DNA of 64,000 bases from JALOOX01 sp964557955 (GCA_964557955.1 CAZLCS010000015.1:41298-105297); one strand, 5' to 3'; counted from the first letter of the stretch, positions 1-8,859 are shown. Translations and numbers: made by a program. The notes: generated by a model not told the origin, from the letters alone.

Positions 1-807
1 GCGGCCTTCCTTGAAATTGTAAGTGGGATAGCCGCCGGCTTCGCTGAGGATGTTCGTGAGGACGTTGGTCCCATAGGCCGGCAGGGCCTGTCCGGTGACC
101 GGGTGCTGGCGAAGGCCTGCCACAAAGCGCTTGTTGGCTTCCCTGAATTTCTCCGGGTCCCTGGGCGGACGCATCTTCATGCCGGTGTCGTCCAGGATGA
201 TGACTTTGACCCCCTTGGATCCCATGACTGCACCGACCCCGCCGCGTCCGGCATGTCGGGTGGGCCGAAGCTCCATGTCTGTACAGGCGATGGACGCCGC
301 CGACATCTTCATCTCGCCCGCAGGTCCGATGGAAATGCAGGCGATCGTGTCCCCGTACTGCTTTTTCATCTCCTCAATGAGATCGTAATTGGGAAGCATC
401 CTGAGGGAGTTGTCCACTTCGATGCGAGCCCCATCCTTGTTGATGACTACCTTGTAGAGATCCTCCGTGGCGGGCTTTCCCTCGAGAACGATGGCCGCGT
501 AGCCGAGACGGGCCAAAACCTGCGAGGGTTGACCGCCCGCGTTGGCCTCCTTGATTCCGCCCGTAAGGGGACTCTTGCAGCCCACGGACAGGCGCCCCGA
601 CATAGCGCTGGTTGTTCCACTGAGTAGCCCGGGAGCGATCACCAGCTTGTTTTCCGCTCCCAGTGGATGACAGAGCGGCGGAACCTCCCCGGCCACCAGT
701 GCAGAGGTCAAGGCCCGCCCTCCGATGCCTGCATACTCGCCAAGGGGAGCCTCCGTGAGTCGGGGCCCTCCCTTGGCGCCCATATCGATCCGCAAGATTT
801 TATCCAT
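1..807 (-). CDS. aldehyde:ferredoxin oxidoreductase, N-terminal part (cut by window edge)
   Basis: First 269 codons of a tungsten- or molybdenum-containing aldehyde:ferredoxin oxidoreductase; the rest lies left of the window. Such enzymes oxidise aldehydes to carboxylic acids in the cytoplasm and reduce ferredoxin, using a bis-pyranopterin cofactor and a 4Fe-4S cluster. The N-terminal domain is recognisable from MDKILRIDMG at the start, then SVGCKSPLTGG, GRGGVGAVMGSKG and AYGTNVL in family order. The ATG at 807 has GAGGTG a few bases upstream. The gene follows the alcohol dehydrogenase at 869-2035 by 61 bp on the same strand, so the pair would take an alcohol to the acid through the aldehyde. 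The Fe-S ligands lie in the missing C-terminal part, so metal and substrate cannot be judged here. Confidence 0.93.
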   Translation of the reverse strand, partial: MDKILRIDMGAKGGPRLTEAPLGEYAGIGGRALTSALVAGEVPPLCHPLGAENKLVIAPGLLSGTTSAMSGRLSVGCKSPLTGGIKEANAGGQPSQVLARLGYAAIVLEGKPATEDLYKVVINKDGARIEVDNSLRMLPNYDLIEEMKKQYGDTIACISIGPAGEMKMSAASIACTDMELRPTRHAGRGGVGAVMGSKGVKVIILDDTGMKMRPPRDPEKFREANKRFVAGLRQHPVTGQALPAYGTNVLTNILSEAGGYPTYNFKEGR

Positions 808-868
808 TTGATTCACCTCATGAGCATTCCCCGGCGGATCGGATTGTCCGCCGGAGAGATGCGCGATT

Positions 869-2035
869 TCACATGGCCCAGCGGTAGATCTGGATGACGT
901 CCTCCAGGGTCGGACACCTGGGATTGGTCAGGCCGCAGGCGTCTTTCTGGGCGTTTTCAGCCATGGTCTTGAGATCTTTGTCCTTGACGCCCAGTTCCTT
1001 CAAGCCACTGGGGATGCCCACATCGGCGGAAAGCGTCTTGATGGCTTCCAGGGCCTTTTCTGCAGCGGCGCGCTGGGAAAGTCCGTCCACGGGCTCGCCC
1101 ATGGCTTTGGCGATGTCGACGAAGCGGTCCACCTTGGCAATGAGATTGAAGCGCTCGACTGCGGGCAACAGGATGGCGTTGCAGACGCCGTGGGGAAGAT
1201 CGTAGAAGCCGCCCAGCTGATGGGCCATGGCATGCACATGTCCCAGGCTCGCATTGTTGAAAGCCATGCCCGCCAGGTACTCGGCGTAGGCCATTGCATC
1301 TCTGGCCGCCATATCGGCACCGTTGGCCACGGCAGCCCGCAGGTTCTTGGAGACGAGCGTTATGGCCTGGAGGGCGCATGCATCGGTCACAGGGGTCGCT
1401 ATGGTGGAAACATAGGCCTCCACAGCGTGGGTGAGAGCGTCCATACCGGTGGCAGCGGTCAGCGCCGGAGGCATTCCAGCCATGAGGAGGGGATCGTTGA
1501 TGGCGATGTTGGGGGTGACGCGCCAGTCGACGATGGCCATCTTCACCTTGCGGCTGGTGTCGGTGATGATGCAGAACCGGGTCATTTCGCTCGCCGTCCC
1601 CGCCGTCGTGTTCACGGCGATGAAAGGAGGCATGGCTTTGGTCGATTTGTCGATGCCTTCGTAATCGTGAATCTTTCCGCCGTTGGTGGCCAGAATCCCG
1701 ACGCCCTTGCCGCAGTCATGGGAACTGCCGCCGCCGAGGGAGATGATGAGGTCGCACTTGTTGTCCTGGTAGACCTTGAGCCCGTCGTGGACGTTCTTGT
1801 CCGTGGGGTTGGGGATCGTGTCGTCGAAGATGACGCAGTCCAGGCCGGCGTCTTTCTTGATGATTTTGGCGATCTGGTCGGCGATTCCCGCCCTGGTGAT
1901 GCCCTTGTCCGTGCAGATGAAAGGTTTGGTTCCGCCCAGCACCTTGACGCGGGTGCCGATTTCCTTGTGGGCTCCGATGCCCATCAGCGTAACCGTGGGA
2001 ATGAAGAATCCGAACACTTGTTCCTGTACTGCCAT
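869..2035 (-). CDS. iron-containing alcohol dehydrogenase (type III)
   Basis: A 388-residue NAD(P)-dependent alcohol dehydrogenase of the Fe-dependent (group III) family, full length for the family. The nucleotide-binding loop LGGGSSHDCGKG is at about residues 100-111. Metal ligands are visible as Asp199 and His203 (MDALTHAVEAY), His268 (HVHAMAH) and His282 (LPHGVCN), with the usual spacing. The ATG at 2035 follows AGGAGG. It is the first gene of a likely two-gene operon with the aldehyde:ferredoxin oxidoreductase, behind a sigma-54-type promoter at 2097-2113. It resembles the methanol/1,3-propanediol dehydrogenase branch, but substrate cannot be read from sequence; a short primary alcohol is the inference from context. 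It is clearly diverged from the second Fe-alcohol dehydrogenase at 4977-6125. Confidence 0.93.
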   Translation of the reverse strand: MAVQEQVFGFFIPTVTLMGIGAHKEIGTRVKVLGGTKPFICTDKGITRAGIADQIAKIIKKDAGLDCVIFDDTIPNPTDKNVHDGLKVYQDNKCDLIISLGGGSSHDCGKGVGILATNGGKIHDYEGIDKSTKAMPPFIAVNTTAGTASEMTRFCIITDTSRKVKMAIVDWRVTPNIAINDPLLMAGMPPALTAATGMDALTHAVEAYVSTIATPVTDACALQAITLVSKNLRAAVANGADMAARDAMAYAEYLAGMAFNNASLGHVHAMAHQLGGFYDLPHGVCNAILLPAVERFNLIAKVDRFVDIAKAMGEPVDGLSQRAAAEKALEAIKTLSADVGIPSGLKELGVKDKDLKTMAENAQKDACGLTNPRCPTLEDVIQIYRWAM

Positions 2036-2096
2036 GGCTGCCTCCTAGATGATGGTGATTGGTTCTGCCCTCTTGCCTTCGATGCCCACCCTATGT

Positions 2097-2113
2097 AGGC
2101 AAAGGCGGGGCCA
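2097..2113 (-). promoter_or_regulatory. sigma-54 (-24/-12) promoter of the alcohol dehydrogenase-aldehyde oxidoreductase operon
   Basis: Read on the minus strand the sequence is TGGCCCCGCCTTTGCCT. It has GG and GC separated by exactly 10 bases, and close agreement with the consensus TGGCACG-N4-TTGCW. Transcription would start near 2087, leaving a leader of about 52 nt before the ATG at 2035. The NtrC-type activator encoded immediately upstream (2436-3782) is the obvious candidate regulator. Confidence 0.75.
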
Positions 2114-2279
2114 AGTAAAATTAGTTAATGATAACAGCTTGATAAGAGACATTTAGACCCGTGAGGATGTGTCACTCTGACCGATCGAGTAACTGCACAG
2201 AGGTCCGGGAAGCGGACGGCGCCATCGAACAGGAGGAATTGAGCATTTAAAACAAAAGGTTACGGCCTGTGCGTCAAAA

Positions 2280-2308
2280 TGACCCGCTGTATCCAATCTT
2301 CCGGGTCA
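2280..2308. promoter_or_regulatory. inverted repeat, candidate activator (enhancer) site
   Basis: TGACCCG at 2280-2286 and CGGGTCA at 2302-2308 form perfect 7-bp inverted arms 15 bp apart. The site is about 200 bp upstream of the predicted sigma-54 start, a usual distance for an NtrC-family enhancer. A single CGGGTCA copy (6287-6293) also lies upstream of the operon that encodes the activator. Binding is inference. Confidence 0.4.
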
Positions 2309-2435
2309 ATGGGAAACGGTATGCCATTCCCTGCGTGACGCTCCGGCACAGAGGGGAGGGAGGGAGCTTGTGGAGGACCCGTTTCCCAAATATTTTGAAT
2401 ACCATGTTTGCAGAAAAACTAATGCCTCACAGGGT

Positions 2436-3782
2436 TCAGTCAAGGCAGTATTCTTTGAGTTTTCGGTAGAGCGTCTTGCGGCTGATTCCCAAGACTTGGG
2501 CGGCGTGAGTTCGGTTTCCTTCGAGGTGGTTGAGGATGGTGCGGATGTGACGCTTTTCCATTTCCACGAGTGTGAGGAACGGGGCTTCCCCCGTGGAAAG
2601 ATCCATCTCCCGGGTCAACTCCCTCGGCAGGGCGTTGAGCCCGATCATGCCGTTTTCCGAGAGAATGATGCCCCGCTCGATGACATTGCGAAGCTCACGG
2701 ATGTTGCCCGGCCAATGGTAGTCCAGGAGGCACTGCAGGACGTTTCTGGGAACACGGCAGGGGGAACGCCCGGCGCTGAACAGAGCCAGGAAGTATTCGA
2801 CCAGAAGCGGGATGTCCTCTCTTCTTTCGCGAAGGGCGGGCAAAGCGATCTGAAATACATTGATCCGGTGATAGAGGGCTTCGTGGAAGCGCCCGCGTTC
2901 CACCTCTTCCGGGAGGTTGCGATTGGTGGCGAAAAGAAAGCGCAAGTCCACCTGCCGTTCCACCTTGTCCCCGACTCTTCGGTATGTCTGGCTTTCGAGG
3001 ACTCGAAGCAGAGATGCCTGGACTTCGAGGGGAAGCTCCCCAATCTCGTCCAGAAACAGAGTACCGCGATCCGCCAGGGATATGAGCCCTTCCCGGGATT
3101 CATCAGCCCCCGTGAAGGCGCCCCGGGTGTGCCCGAAAAGCTCGCTCCTGGAGAGATCCCTCTGGAGGGTTCCGCAGTTCTTGATAATGAGAGGCTGTGC
3201 GGCCCGTTCGCTGCGCATGTGGATGGAGTGAGCCACCACGTCCTTTCCGGTGCCGCTTTCCCCGATGATCAGCACCGGCACGAGCGTCGGGGCCACCCGA
3301 TCGATCAGATACTTGACGTGTTGCATGGCCTCAGAACGCCCCACGAGGCGCGGGTGGGGCCTCTGATCCTGCGTTTGGCGCAGCCGCCGGTTCTCCCGCT
3401 GGAGACAGACCCGTTGATAGGCCTTGTCGATGACCAGTTCGAGTCGGTCCAGCATGAAGGGCTTGGTGATGTAATCGTAGGCTCCGGTCTTCATGGCTTC
3501 AACGGCCGTGTCCACGTCTCCGTGCCCGGTGATGAGAATGACCTCCACGTCCGGGATCGTTTCGCGGAAATGGGACAGAAGATCCATGCCGTCGCCATCG
3601 GGAAGGCGAATGTCGAGAACGATGACGTCGAATGGCTGAGCATGTGCCAGATCTTTGGCTTCCCGGGCGGTCCCGACTGTGCTGACCGCTCTGCCGAGGT
3701 TGCCGATCTCCTTTGCAATCAGTCGGCGAATGGACACCTCATCATCCACGACGAGGATCTTGATCGGATTGAATGGAGCCAT
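2436..3782 (-). CDS. NtrC-family sigma-54-dependent response regulator
   Basis: A 448-residue activator with the full three-domain plan. A receiver domain (about 8-120) carries phosphoacceptor Asp57 in VIVLDIRLPDGDG. The AAA+ sigma-54 interaction domain has Walker A GESGTGKD and the GAFTGA loop. A Fis-type helix-turn-helix ends the protein (HAAQVLGISRKTLYRKL). The open frame extends upstream to 4064, but that part overlaps the kinase gene. The ATG at 3782 (MAPFNPIKILVVDDE) starts just before the receiver and lies 4 bp after the kinase stop. It should be phosphorylated by the kinase at 3787-4983 and activate sigma-54 promoters. The nearest good candidate is at 2097-2113, before the second alcohol dehydrogenase. 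Confidence 0.93.
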   Translation of the reverse strand: MAPFNPIKILVVDDEVSIRRLIAKEIGNLGRAVSTVGTAREAKDLAHAQPFDVIVLDIRLPDGDGMDLLSHFRETIPDVEVILITGHGDVDTAVEAMKTGAYDYITKPFMLDRLELVIDKAYQRVCLQRENRRLRQTQDQRPHPRLVGRSEAMQHVKYLIDRVAPTLVPVLIIGESGTGKDVVAHSIHMRSERAAQPLIIKNCGTLQRDLSRSELFGHTRGAFTGADESREGLISLADRGTLFLDEIGELPLEVQASLLRVLESQTYRRVGDKVERQVDLRFLFATNRNLPEEVERGRFHEALYHRINVFQIALPALRERREDIPLLVEYFLALFSAGRSPCRVPRNVLQCLLDYHWPGNIRELRNVIERGIILSENGMIGLNALPRELTREMDLSTGEAPFLTLVEMEKRHIRTILNHLEGNRTHAAQVLGISRKTLYRKLKEYCLD

Positions 3783-3786
3783 GGCT

Positions 3787-4983
3787 TCAAGGATTCCTGG
3801 GTAGTCTGACCTGAAACGTGGAACCTTGCCCCGGGGTGCTTCGCACCAGGATCTCCCCTCCATGCATCTGCACGATATTGTAGCAGGTGGACAAGCCGAT
3901 GCCGATCCCCTGGCCCACCGGTTTAGTGGTGAAGAAGGGCTCAAAGAGCTTGTCCAGATGCTCAGGCGGTATACCGCAGCCTGTGTCCTCCACCTCGAGG
4001 ACCACCGTATGGTCGCCCTCGGCGAAGGTGCGCAGCGTGATGGATCCCTGGGTCCGCACGGCATCCAGGGCGTTCATGAGCAGGTTCAGGATCACCTGCT
4101 TGATCTGGGATGCATCCCCGAATAGACTCGGAAGGAATGGGTCGACCTCCACGCGCATCGTGTCCTGCGGGTGCTGCTTCAAATGATGGCGCACGAGCTT
4201 CACCGTGTCCTCCGCGAGGCCGTTGAGATCCATGGGGGCAAAATCGGCACACGCTCCGCGGCTGAAGGTGAGAAGCGTCCGCACAATGTCCTGGCAGCGC
4301 CGGCATTCCTTGAGAATCGTATCCACGTATTCCTGGAAGTCGCTGTAGAGCTCTTCATCAACGGAGTCGGCCAGCCTGGGCAGACGGCGCCGGAGCCCTT
4401 CGGCGAATCCCGAAATTGCCGTGAGGGGGTTGTTGATTTCATGGGCTACTCCCGCAGCCAGCACTCCCACCGTGGCCATCCTCTCGGCCTGGTAGAACTT
4501 GGCCTGGTACTCCATCTCACGGGTGACGTCGCGCTTGAGAACGAGCATGTGGCACAGTCTGCCTTCGGCGCTGCGCAAGGGGGAGGCGGTGACCTCGAAA
4601 TGGCGGTTGTGGCCGTCCACGGGATAGATGTGCAGCTGGCGGCAGAGGCGATTCTCCTCGCGAGCCGTCCGGGCAGGGCAGGGGGAGCAGGGCCGGTCGC
4701 TTCCGCGAAACACCTTGTAGCAATGCTGGCCCTTGGGGTTCTGGTTTCCAAAGTTTTCGTTGAACACCCTGTTGACCGATACGATGCGATAGTCTTCGGA
4801 GAGCACCACCATCAGGTCGGTGATGCCGTTGAGAATGGCCTGAATCGTATTCTTCTTGCGCGCCAGGTCCTGATTGGATGCCTTCAATTCGGCGATCTTC
4901 TCCTGGACCTCACGGAAAAAGCCAAGCTTAGCGTGCTCAATCCCCATGAGATCCTCGAGTGTAGGCTCTTGTTTCATCACCAT
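3787..4983 (-). CDS. PAS-domain sensor histidine kinase, cytoplasmic
   Basis: A 398-residue kinase without membrane segments. It has a short coiled coil (about 22-45), a PAS domain (about 46-155), a dimerisation/phosphoacceptor domain with His181 in GVAHEINNPL, and an ATPase domain with ILNLLMNALDA, DTGCGIPPE and GIGLSTC. The PAS domain carries Cys88, Cys99 and Cys102 in a CYKVF..PCSPCP arrangement, which could bind a metal or cluster or sense redox; this is inference. The ATG at 4983 overlaps the end of the alcohol dehydrogenase gene by 7 bp. The response regulator starts 4 bp downstream, so all three are probably translationally coupled. The signal is unknown; an alcohol, an aldehyde or redox state would fit the neighbours. 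Confidence 0.92.
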   Translation of the reverse strand: MVMKQEPTLEDLMGIEHAKLGFFREVQEKIAELKASNQDLARKKNTIQAILNGITDLMVVLSEDYRIVSVNRVFNENFGNQNPKGQHCYKVFRGSDRPCSPCPARTAREENRLCRQLHIYPVDGHNRHFEVTASPLRSAEGRLCHMLVLKRDVTREMEYQAKFYQAERMATVGVLAAGVAHEINNPLTAISGFAEGLRRRLPRLADSVDEELYSDFQEYVDTILKECRRCQDIVRTLLTFSRGACADFAPMDLNGLAEDTVKLVRHHLKQHPQDTMRVEVDPFLPSLFGDASQIKQVILNLLMNALDAVRTQGSITLRTFAEGDHTVVLEVEDTGCGIPPEHLDKLFEPFFTTKPVGQGIGIGLSTCYNIVQMHGGEILVRSTPGQGSTFQVRLPRNP

Positions 4984-6125
4984 GCCCTCTCACAGATCTG
5001 AAGCAGGTCTTCCCACGTTGCCGGTCGCGGATTGGTCAGCAGGCAGACGTCTTGGACTGCCATCCGGCAGAGATCGGGCAGCTTTTCCCGCTCGGGAAGG
5101 ATATCATGAAGCTTCGTGGGAACACCCAGGGATTGGCAGTAATCTTCGAGCTTGTCGATGCCCGCTGCAGCCGTGGATTTGGAGGAGCGACGTCTCCTTC
5201 CGAGAAAGATCTCGCCGATGGCGGCCATTTTCTCGGTGCAGGCCGGCAGGTTGAAGCGCATGACTGCCGGCAGAAGCACCGGGTGGACCAGGCCATGCAA
5301 AACATCGAACATACCGCCCAAGGAATGGGCCAGGGCGTGCTCGGCCCCCAGGCTTGCATTGCTGAATGCCATGGCCGCCGCCGTGCTGGCGATGCTCAAC
5401 TGCTCCAAATCATCAAGAGACCTGTCCGGCAGGGCCCGATGCAGATGCCGCACGATCAATTGAATGGCCCTCAGCGACTGGATTTCCGTGAAGGGCGAAG
5501 CGATGGGCGAGACGTAGGACTCCACGGCGTGACAGAGAGCATCGATGGCCGAGGCCACAATGAGCTCCTCGCCCTTGGTCTTCAGAACGAGTGGATCGAT
5601 GATGGAGATATTGGGGACGAGGGTCCTGCTGATAATGGACATCTTCACGGAGCGGCGGGTGTCGTTGATGATGGCAAATTGCGAGATATCCGACCCGCTT
5701 CCGGCGGTGGAGGGGAGGAAGACCATGGGGGGAAGCGGCCGGTGTATCCGGTTGGCGCCCTCGTAATCGTGGATGCGTCCCCCGTTGCTGGCCACGAGGG
5801 CGATTCCCTTCGCTGCGTCCATGGGACTCCCTCCACCGAGACCGATGACGACGTCCGCCTTTTCCTTCAGGTAAACGGCAGCCCCCTCTTCGATCTGATG
5901 ATCCCTCGGATTGGATACAACGTTTGTATAGTGCACCCAGCGAAGATTTTCGTTCTCCAGGATTTCAGTCACCCGGGAGACCCAACCCGCCCGCTCCAGT
6001 CCGGAATCGCTCACCAGAAAGGCCTTCTCAGCCCCAAGCCTCCGCGCACACAATCCGACATACTGCAGGCTTCCCCGTCCGAAGATGATTTCCGGTATGG
6101 CGAATTTTTTGATTTCCATGTTCAT
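4977..6125 (-). CDS. iron-containing alcohol dehydrogenase, co-transcribed with a two-component system
   Basis: A 382-residue group III alcohol dehydrogenase with NAD loop LGGGSPMDAAKG and metal ligands Asp195, His199 (IDALCHAVESY), His263 (AEHALAH) and His277 (DVLHGLVHP). It oxidises an alcohol to an aldehyde (or the reverse) with NAD(P). An arginine-rich insert, GRRRRSSKS, interrupts the C-terminal helical domain near residue 310 and is unusual. The gene is first in an operon with a histidine kinase (overlap 7 bp) and an NtrC-type regulator, which suggests its expression is tied to sensing of its own substrate or product. It is a distant paralogue of the dehydrogenase at 869-2035. Confidence 0.92.
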   Translation of the reverse strand: MNMEIKKFAIPEIIFGRGSLQYVGLCARRLGAEKAFLVSDSGLERAGWVSRVTEILENENLRWVHYTNVVSNPRDHQIEEGAAVYLKEKADVVIGLGGGSPMDAAKGIALVASNGGRIHDYEGANRIHRPLPPMVFLPSTAGSGSDISQFAIINDTRRSVKMSIISRTLVPNISIIDPLVLKTKGEELIVASAIDALCHAVESYVSPIASPFTEIQSLRAIQLIVRHLHRALPDRSLDDLEQLSIASTAAAMAFSNASLGAEHALAHSLGGMFDVLHGLVHPVLLPAVMRFNLPACTEKMAAIGEIFLGRRRRSSKSTAAAGIDKLEDYCQSLGVPTKLHDILPEREKLPDLCRMAVQDVCLLTNPRPATWEDLLQICERAW

Positions 6126-6668
6126 CTGCCTTTGGTGCGTCCTGGAGCAGCAGTATATCTTCTTGCCGCTCAGGGACTCGAACTGTCAGACACATGCGGC
6201 GGGCCCCGTTCCGGATCGACGCCCCCAAAACACTTTCAGCCACGGGGAACGTAGCCGCCATGACTGTACCCGGTCCATCCATCTGGCGGGTCAAAGCAGG
6301 CGGATCATTGTCAAAGTTCGTCTGCACGTTCATCAATTAACTTGGACGGGCCTTCCTTTTCAACTGTCTTGAAGAGACATGCTGTCAGGGAATGTGCCCA
6401 GCCAAGCCCGGAGAACGAGTGTCGTATGGCTGAGCCCAATGCCTCGCTCGAAATTATTTCAAGGCCGTGATGCAATATCCGCTGGCTCGAGGGAAGTGAA
6501 AGTCCTATCTTGCTCAGATGAGACCCTGTGATACCCTCATCCATCTGCCATCGTACGTGGGCCCGGAAGAGCGGCAACGACCGAACCCCGGGCAGATGCC
6601 ATGGAGGAGATGCGGCAACGGGAATCATTCAACGGGAACCATTCAACGCAGACCACGAGGAGAGTCCT
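6126..6668. other. intergenic region between divergent genes
   Basis: 543 bp between the start of the alcohol dehydrogenase operon (minus) and a secreted-protein gene (plus). It should hold both promoters, but I found no convincing -35/-10 or -24/-12 pair. A CGGGTCA half-site lies at 6287-6293. Short open frames here have no credible start signals. Confidence 0.5.
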
Positions 6669-7235
6669 ATGAAGGCAAAGCTGTTGTGGCGGGGTGTAAT
6701 AATAACTTTACTGCTTCTTGCTCCAACTCTCGGACTGTCGGAGGGACCGGGGGGAACAGTCTCCTACAAGATCGACGGGAAGGCCTTCAGCTTCAAGGAT
6801 GCCACACTGGAATACTCTGCAACAGACGGCTACCTGACCATCACTCGCGAAGGGATGGAGGAGGTTGCGGATCCTTCCGATCCCAAGCAGAAGACTGAAG
6901 TCAATGTCGGCGTGTCCATCGAAGTGGCCGTCGAGGAGAAAGCACTGGTGGGCGTCCATGAGGCAAATTCTGCGGATACCATGCCCGTCTATTTTTCCTG
7001 GTATGATATCGTGGAGGATAAGGAGACCAAAGGCAAAGTTCTCAAGGATTACCTGGCCAGTCTGGACAACGGGGATGAGAAGAAACAGAGCATGCGGATA
7101 AAGATCGACAACTGGGGTCCTCCCGGAACCGTCATCAAGGGGTCATTCAGCGGGAAGCTTTTTGATGAGGACGGCGCTCTGCGTGAGGTCAAGGACGGTA
7201 CTTTCGCCATTCCGAGGTCCGACATCAAGGAATAG
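6669..7235 (+). CDS. secreted protein of unknown function
   Basis: A 188-residue protein that I do not recognise. The ATG at 6669 follows GAGGAGAG and begins a clear signal peptide (MKAKLLWRGVIITLLLL, cleavage near residue 24). The longer upstream frame has no signal. The mature part is polar, lacks cysteine and looks beta-rich, with alternating strands such as GTVSYKIDGKAFSF and EVNVGVSIEVAVEEKALVG near the start and SGKLFDEDG near the end. It would sit in the periplasm or be exported. It is divergent from the alcohol dehydrogenase operon and convergent with the GH13 gene, so context gives no function. Confidence 0.75.
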   Translation: MKAKLLWRGVIITLLLLAPTLGLSEGPGGTVSYKIDGKAFSFKDATLEYSATDGYLTITREGMEEVADPSDPKQKTEVNVGVSIEVAVEEKALVGVHEANSADTMPVYFSWYDIVEDKETKGKVLKDYLASLDNGDEKKQSMRIKIDNWGPPGTVIKGSFSGKLFDEDGALREVKDGTFAIPRSDIKE

Positions 7236-7389
7236 TCCATTCAATCCGGAAGTGCCCGGCCCAGCAGGTTTCCGCCGGTTAGAAGCGATGTGGTTGACTC
7301 CCCCCTGTATCCACCAGGGCCGTGGCATCTTCCAGAATCTCAGCTCCCGGGTGGACATCTTTTGAGCTGCTCTGATTTGTGGAGCGTGA

Positions 7390-8859
7390 TCACCATTTCA
7401 GAAAATGGAAACCCCAAGGGCCGAGATCCACATAGAGGCCCGGGTTGCAAAGCTCATCACCGTTCCATCGATACAGCGTGGACGTGAAGACATCTTTGAG
7501 CCACCAGAGCCTTCCTTTGAGATCGTTCCAGGGGATTCTTATCAGACCCTGTGAAGGCGTGTCGGACAGGTTCACCACGATGACACAGCGAGATGTGCCC
7601 TTATCCCAACACCATCCCACCAGGTTCAGATGAGATGCGTTGTCCGACCAGCCGGTTCGCTCGCAGAGCCTCCACACCCCCTTGAGAAAACCGCCCCGCT
7701 TCAAAACCTCGAGCAACTGAACATAGAAGGCGCTTAAGTCTGCGTCGGGCTCCTCATCAGGACGCCTGGCCAGAAAAACCGGCAGGCGCACCTTTCGCCC
7801 GTCCATCTGGCCCTCATGGATCAGGCGGGCTCCGGGCAGGGTGAGGGCCGTTAATGCTGCCGCTCGATGCTTTTCCGGGGAGAAGACTGCAGCGGCTCGA
7901 GGTTCGTCGTGGTTTTCGATGAATCGGAGGAGCTTCTCCTGGTAAGGCAGGTCGGCGCAGAGGTGCAGCCGCACGGTCTCGGCCGATTCATGCTCCAGGC
8001 GGTCGTAGAGCCCTTTGTCATAGCAGTAATCGAATCCCTGCCGTTGCAGCTCCCACTCGAGATCCCAGTAGGCTTCGGCCATGAACCGGAATCCCTCGTA
8101 TCTTTCTTTCACGGCAGGGATGATCCTGGGCCAGTAGTCCTCGTCAGGTCTGGGGCCGGCACGGCCTCCCCAGGTCTTCTCGAAAATGGAATTCATGACG
8201 AGCATGGCCATGTCACAGCGCACACCGTCGCACTGACCGGCAATGTCGAGAAGGGTATCGACCACCGCTGATCGCAGCCCCTCCTCATAAGAGTTCAGTT
8301 GAAGCACATCGGGCCAGGCGGGAAAATAGGGGTCCCGACCGCAGGCGTATACCGCACCGGCGAGATCCACGAAGGAGCGGGGATCCTGCTTTCGGTCCTG
8401 CTCGCTGCCCCTTATGAAGTATTCGGGGTGCTCCTTCACCCATGGGTGGTCGGGGGCTACATGGTTGGGCACGAAGTCGAGGATCAGGCGCAGGTCGCGT
8501 TCGGCGAGCCTCTTCCGCGCAACAGCCAGCCCTTTGGGGCCTCCCAGGTGAGCATCGACCCTGTAGCGGCGCACACAATAAGGCGAACCCACATTGTCGC
8601 GCTCCGTGAAGTCGGGGAGGGCACGCCGAAAGTCCTGGCAAAGCCCGTCGTCACCCATGGAGATCCGGATGCCCTCGGGACTGCGCTCCCAGACCCCCAT
8701 GAGCCAGACGGCATCGAATCCGAGTGACGCCATGCGGTCCCATTCTTCATCGGGCACGGATTCAAGGGTCACAGACCTTGACGACTTCCGGCCGAGCTCC
8801 TCCAGCCAAACCCATGTGTTGATCTCGTAAATGAGCGGATGCTTTGGCCAAGGTGTCAT
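7390..8859 (-). CDS. GH13 (alpha-amylase family) glycoside hydrolase
   Basis: A 489-residue cytoplasmic protein (no signal peptide) with an alpha-amylase TIM barrel. Conserved regions are in order: DFVPNH (128-133), DGVRCDMA with nucleophile Asp216, FMAEAYW with acid/base Glu262, and FIENHDEPR with Asp318. A beta-sandwich domain C follows (about 390-489). It should hydrolyse or transfer alpha-glucosidic bonds, probably in glycogen, trehalose or maltodextrin metabolism; the exact activity is not readable. The ATG at 8859 follows GGAGG. It is the last of three closely spaced minus-strand genes after the molybdopterin-domain fusion protein and the ModE-like regulator, an odd metabolic pairing that may be accidental. 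Confidence 0.9.
   Translation of the reverse strand: MTPWPKHPLIYEINTWVWLEELGRKSSRSVTLESVPDEEWDRMASLGFDAVWLMGVWERSPEGIRISMGDDGLCQDFRRALPDFTERDNVGSPYCVRRYRVDAHLGGPKGLAVARKRLAERDLRLILDFVPNHVAPDHPWVKEHPEYFIRGSEQDRKQDPRSFVDLAGAVYACGRDPYFPAWPDVLQLNSYEEGLRSAVVDTLLDIAGQCDGVRCDMAMLVMNSIFEKTWGGRAGPRPDEDYWPRIIPAVKERYEGFRFMAEAYWDLEWELQRQGFDYCYDKGLYDRLEHESAETVRLHLCADLPYQEKLLRFIENHDEPRAAAVFSPEKHRAAALTALTLPGARLIHEGQMDGRKVRLPVFLARRPDEEPDADLSAFYVQLLEVLKRGGFLKGVWRLCERTGWSDNASHLNLVGWCWDKGTSRCVIVVNLSDTPSQGLIRIPWNDLKGRLWWLKDVFTSTLYRWNGDELCNPGLYVDLGPWGFHFLKW

Noticed and set aside
3783..4064. N-terminal extension of the NtrC-type regulator frame to 4064
   Set aside because: The extra 94 residues are an out-of-frame reading of the kinase gene (Ser/Arg/Pro-rich). 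The receiver domain starts at ATG 3782.
6165..6200. GGGACTCGAACTG resembling the T-arm of a minus-strand tRNA
   Set aside because: The flanking bases do not form the 5-bp T stem, and no cloverleaf is possible in the surrounding 80 bases.
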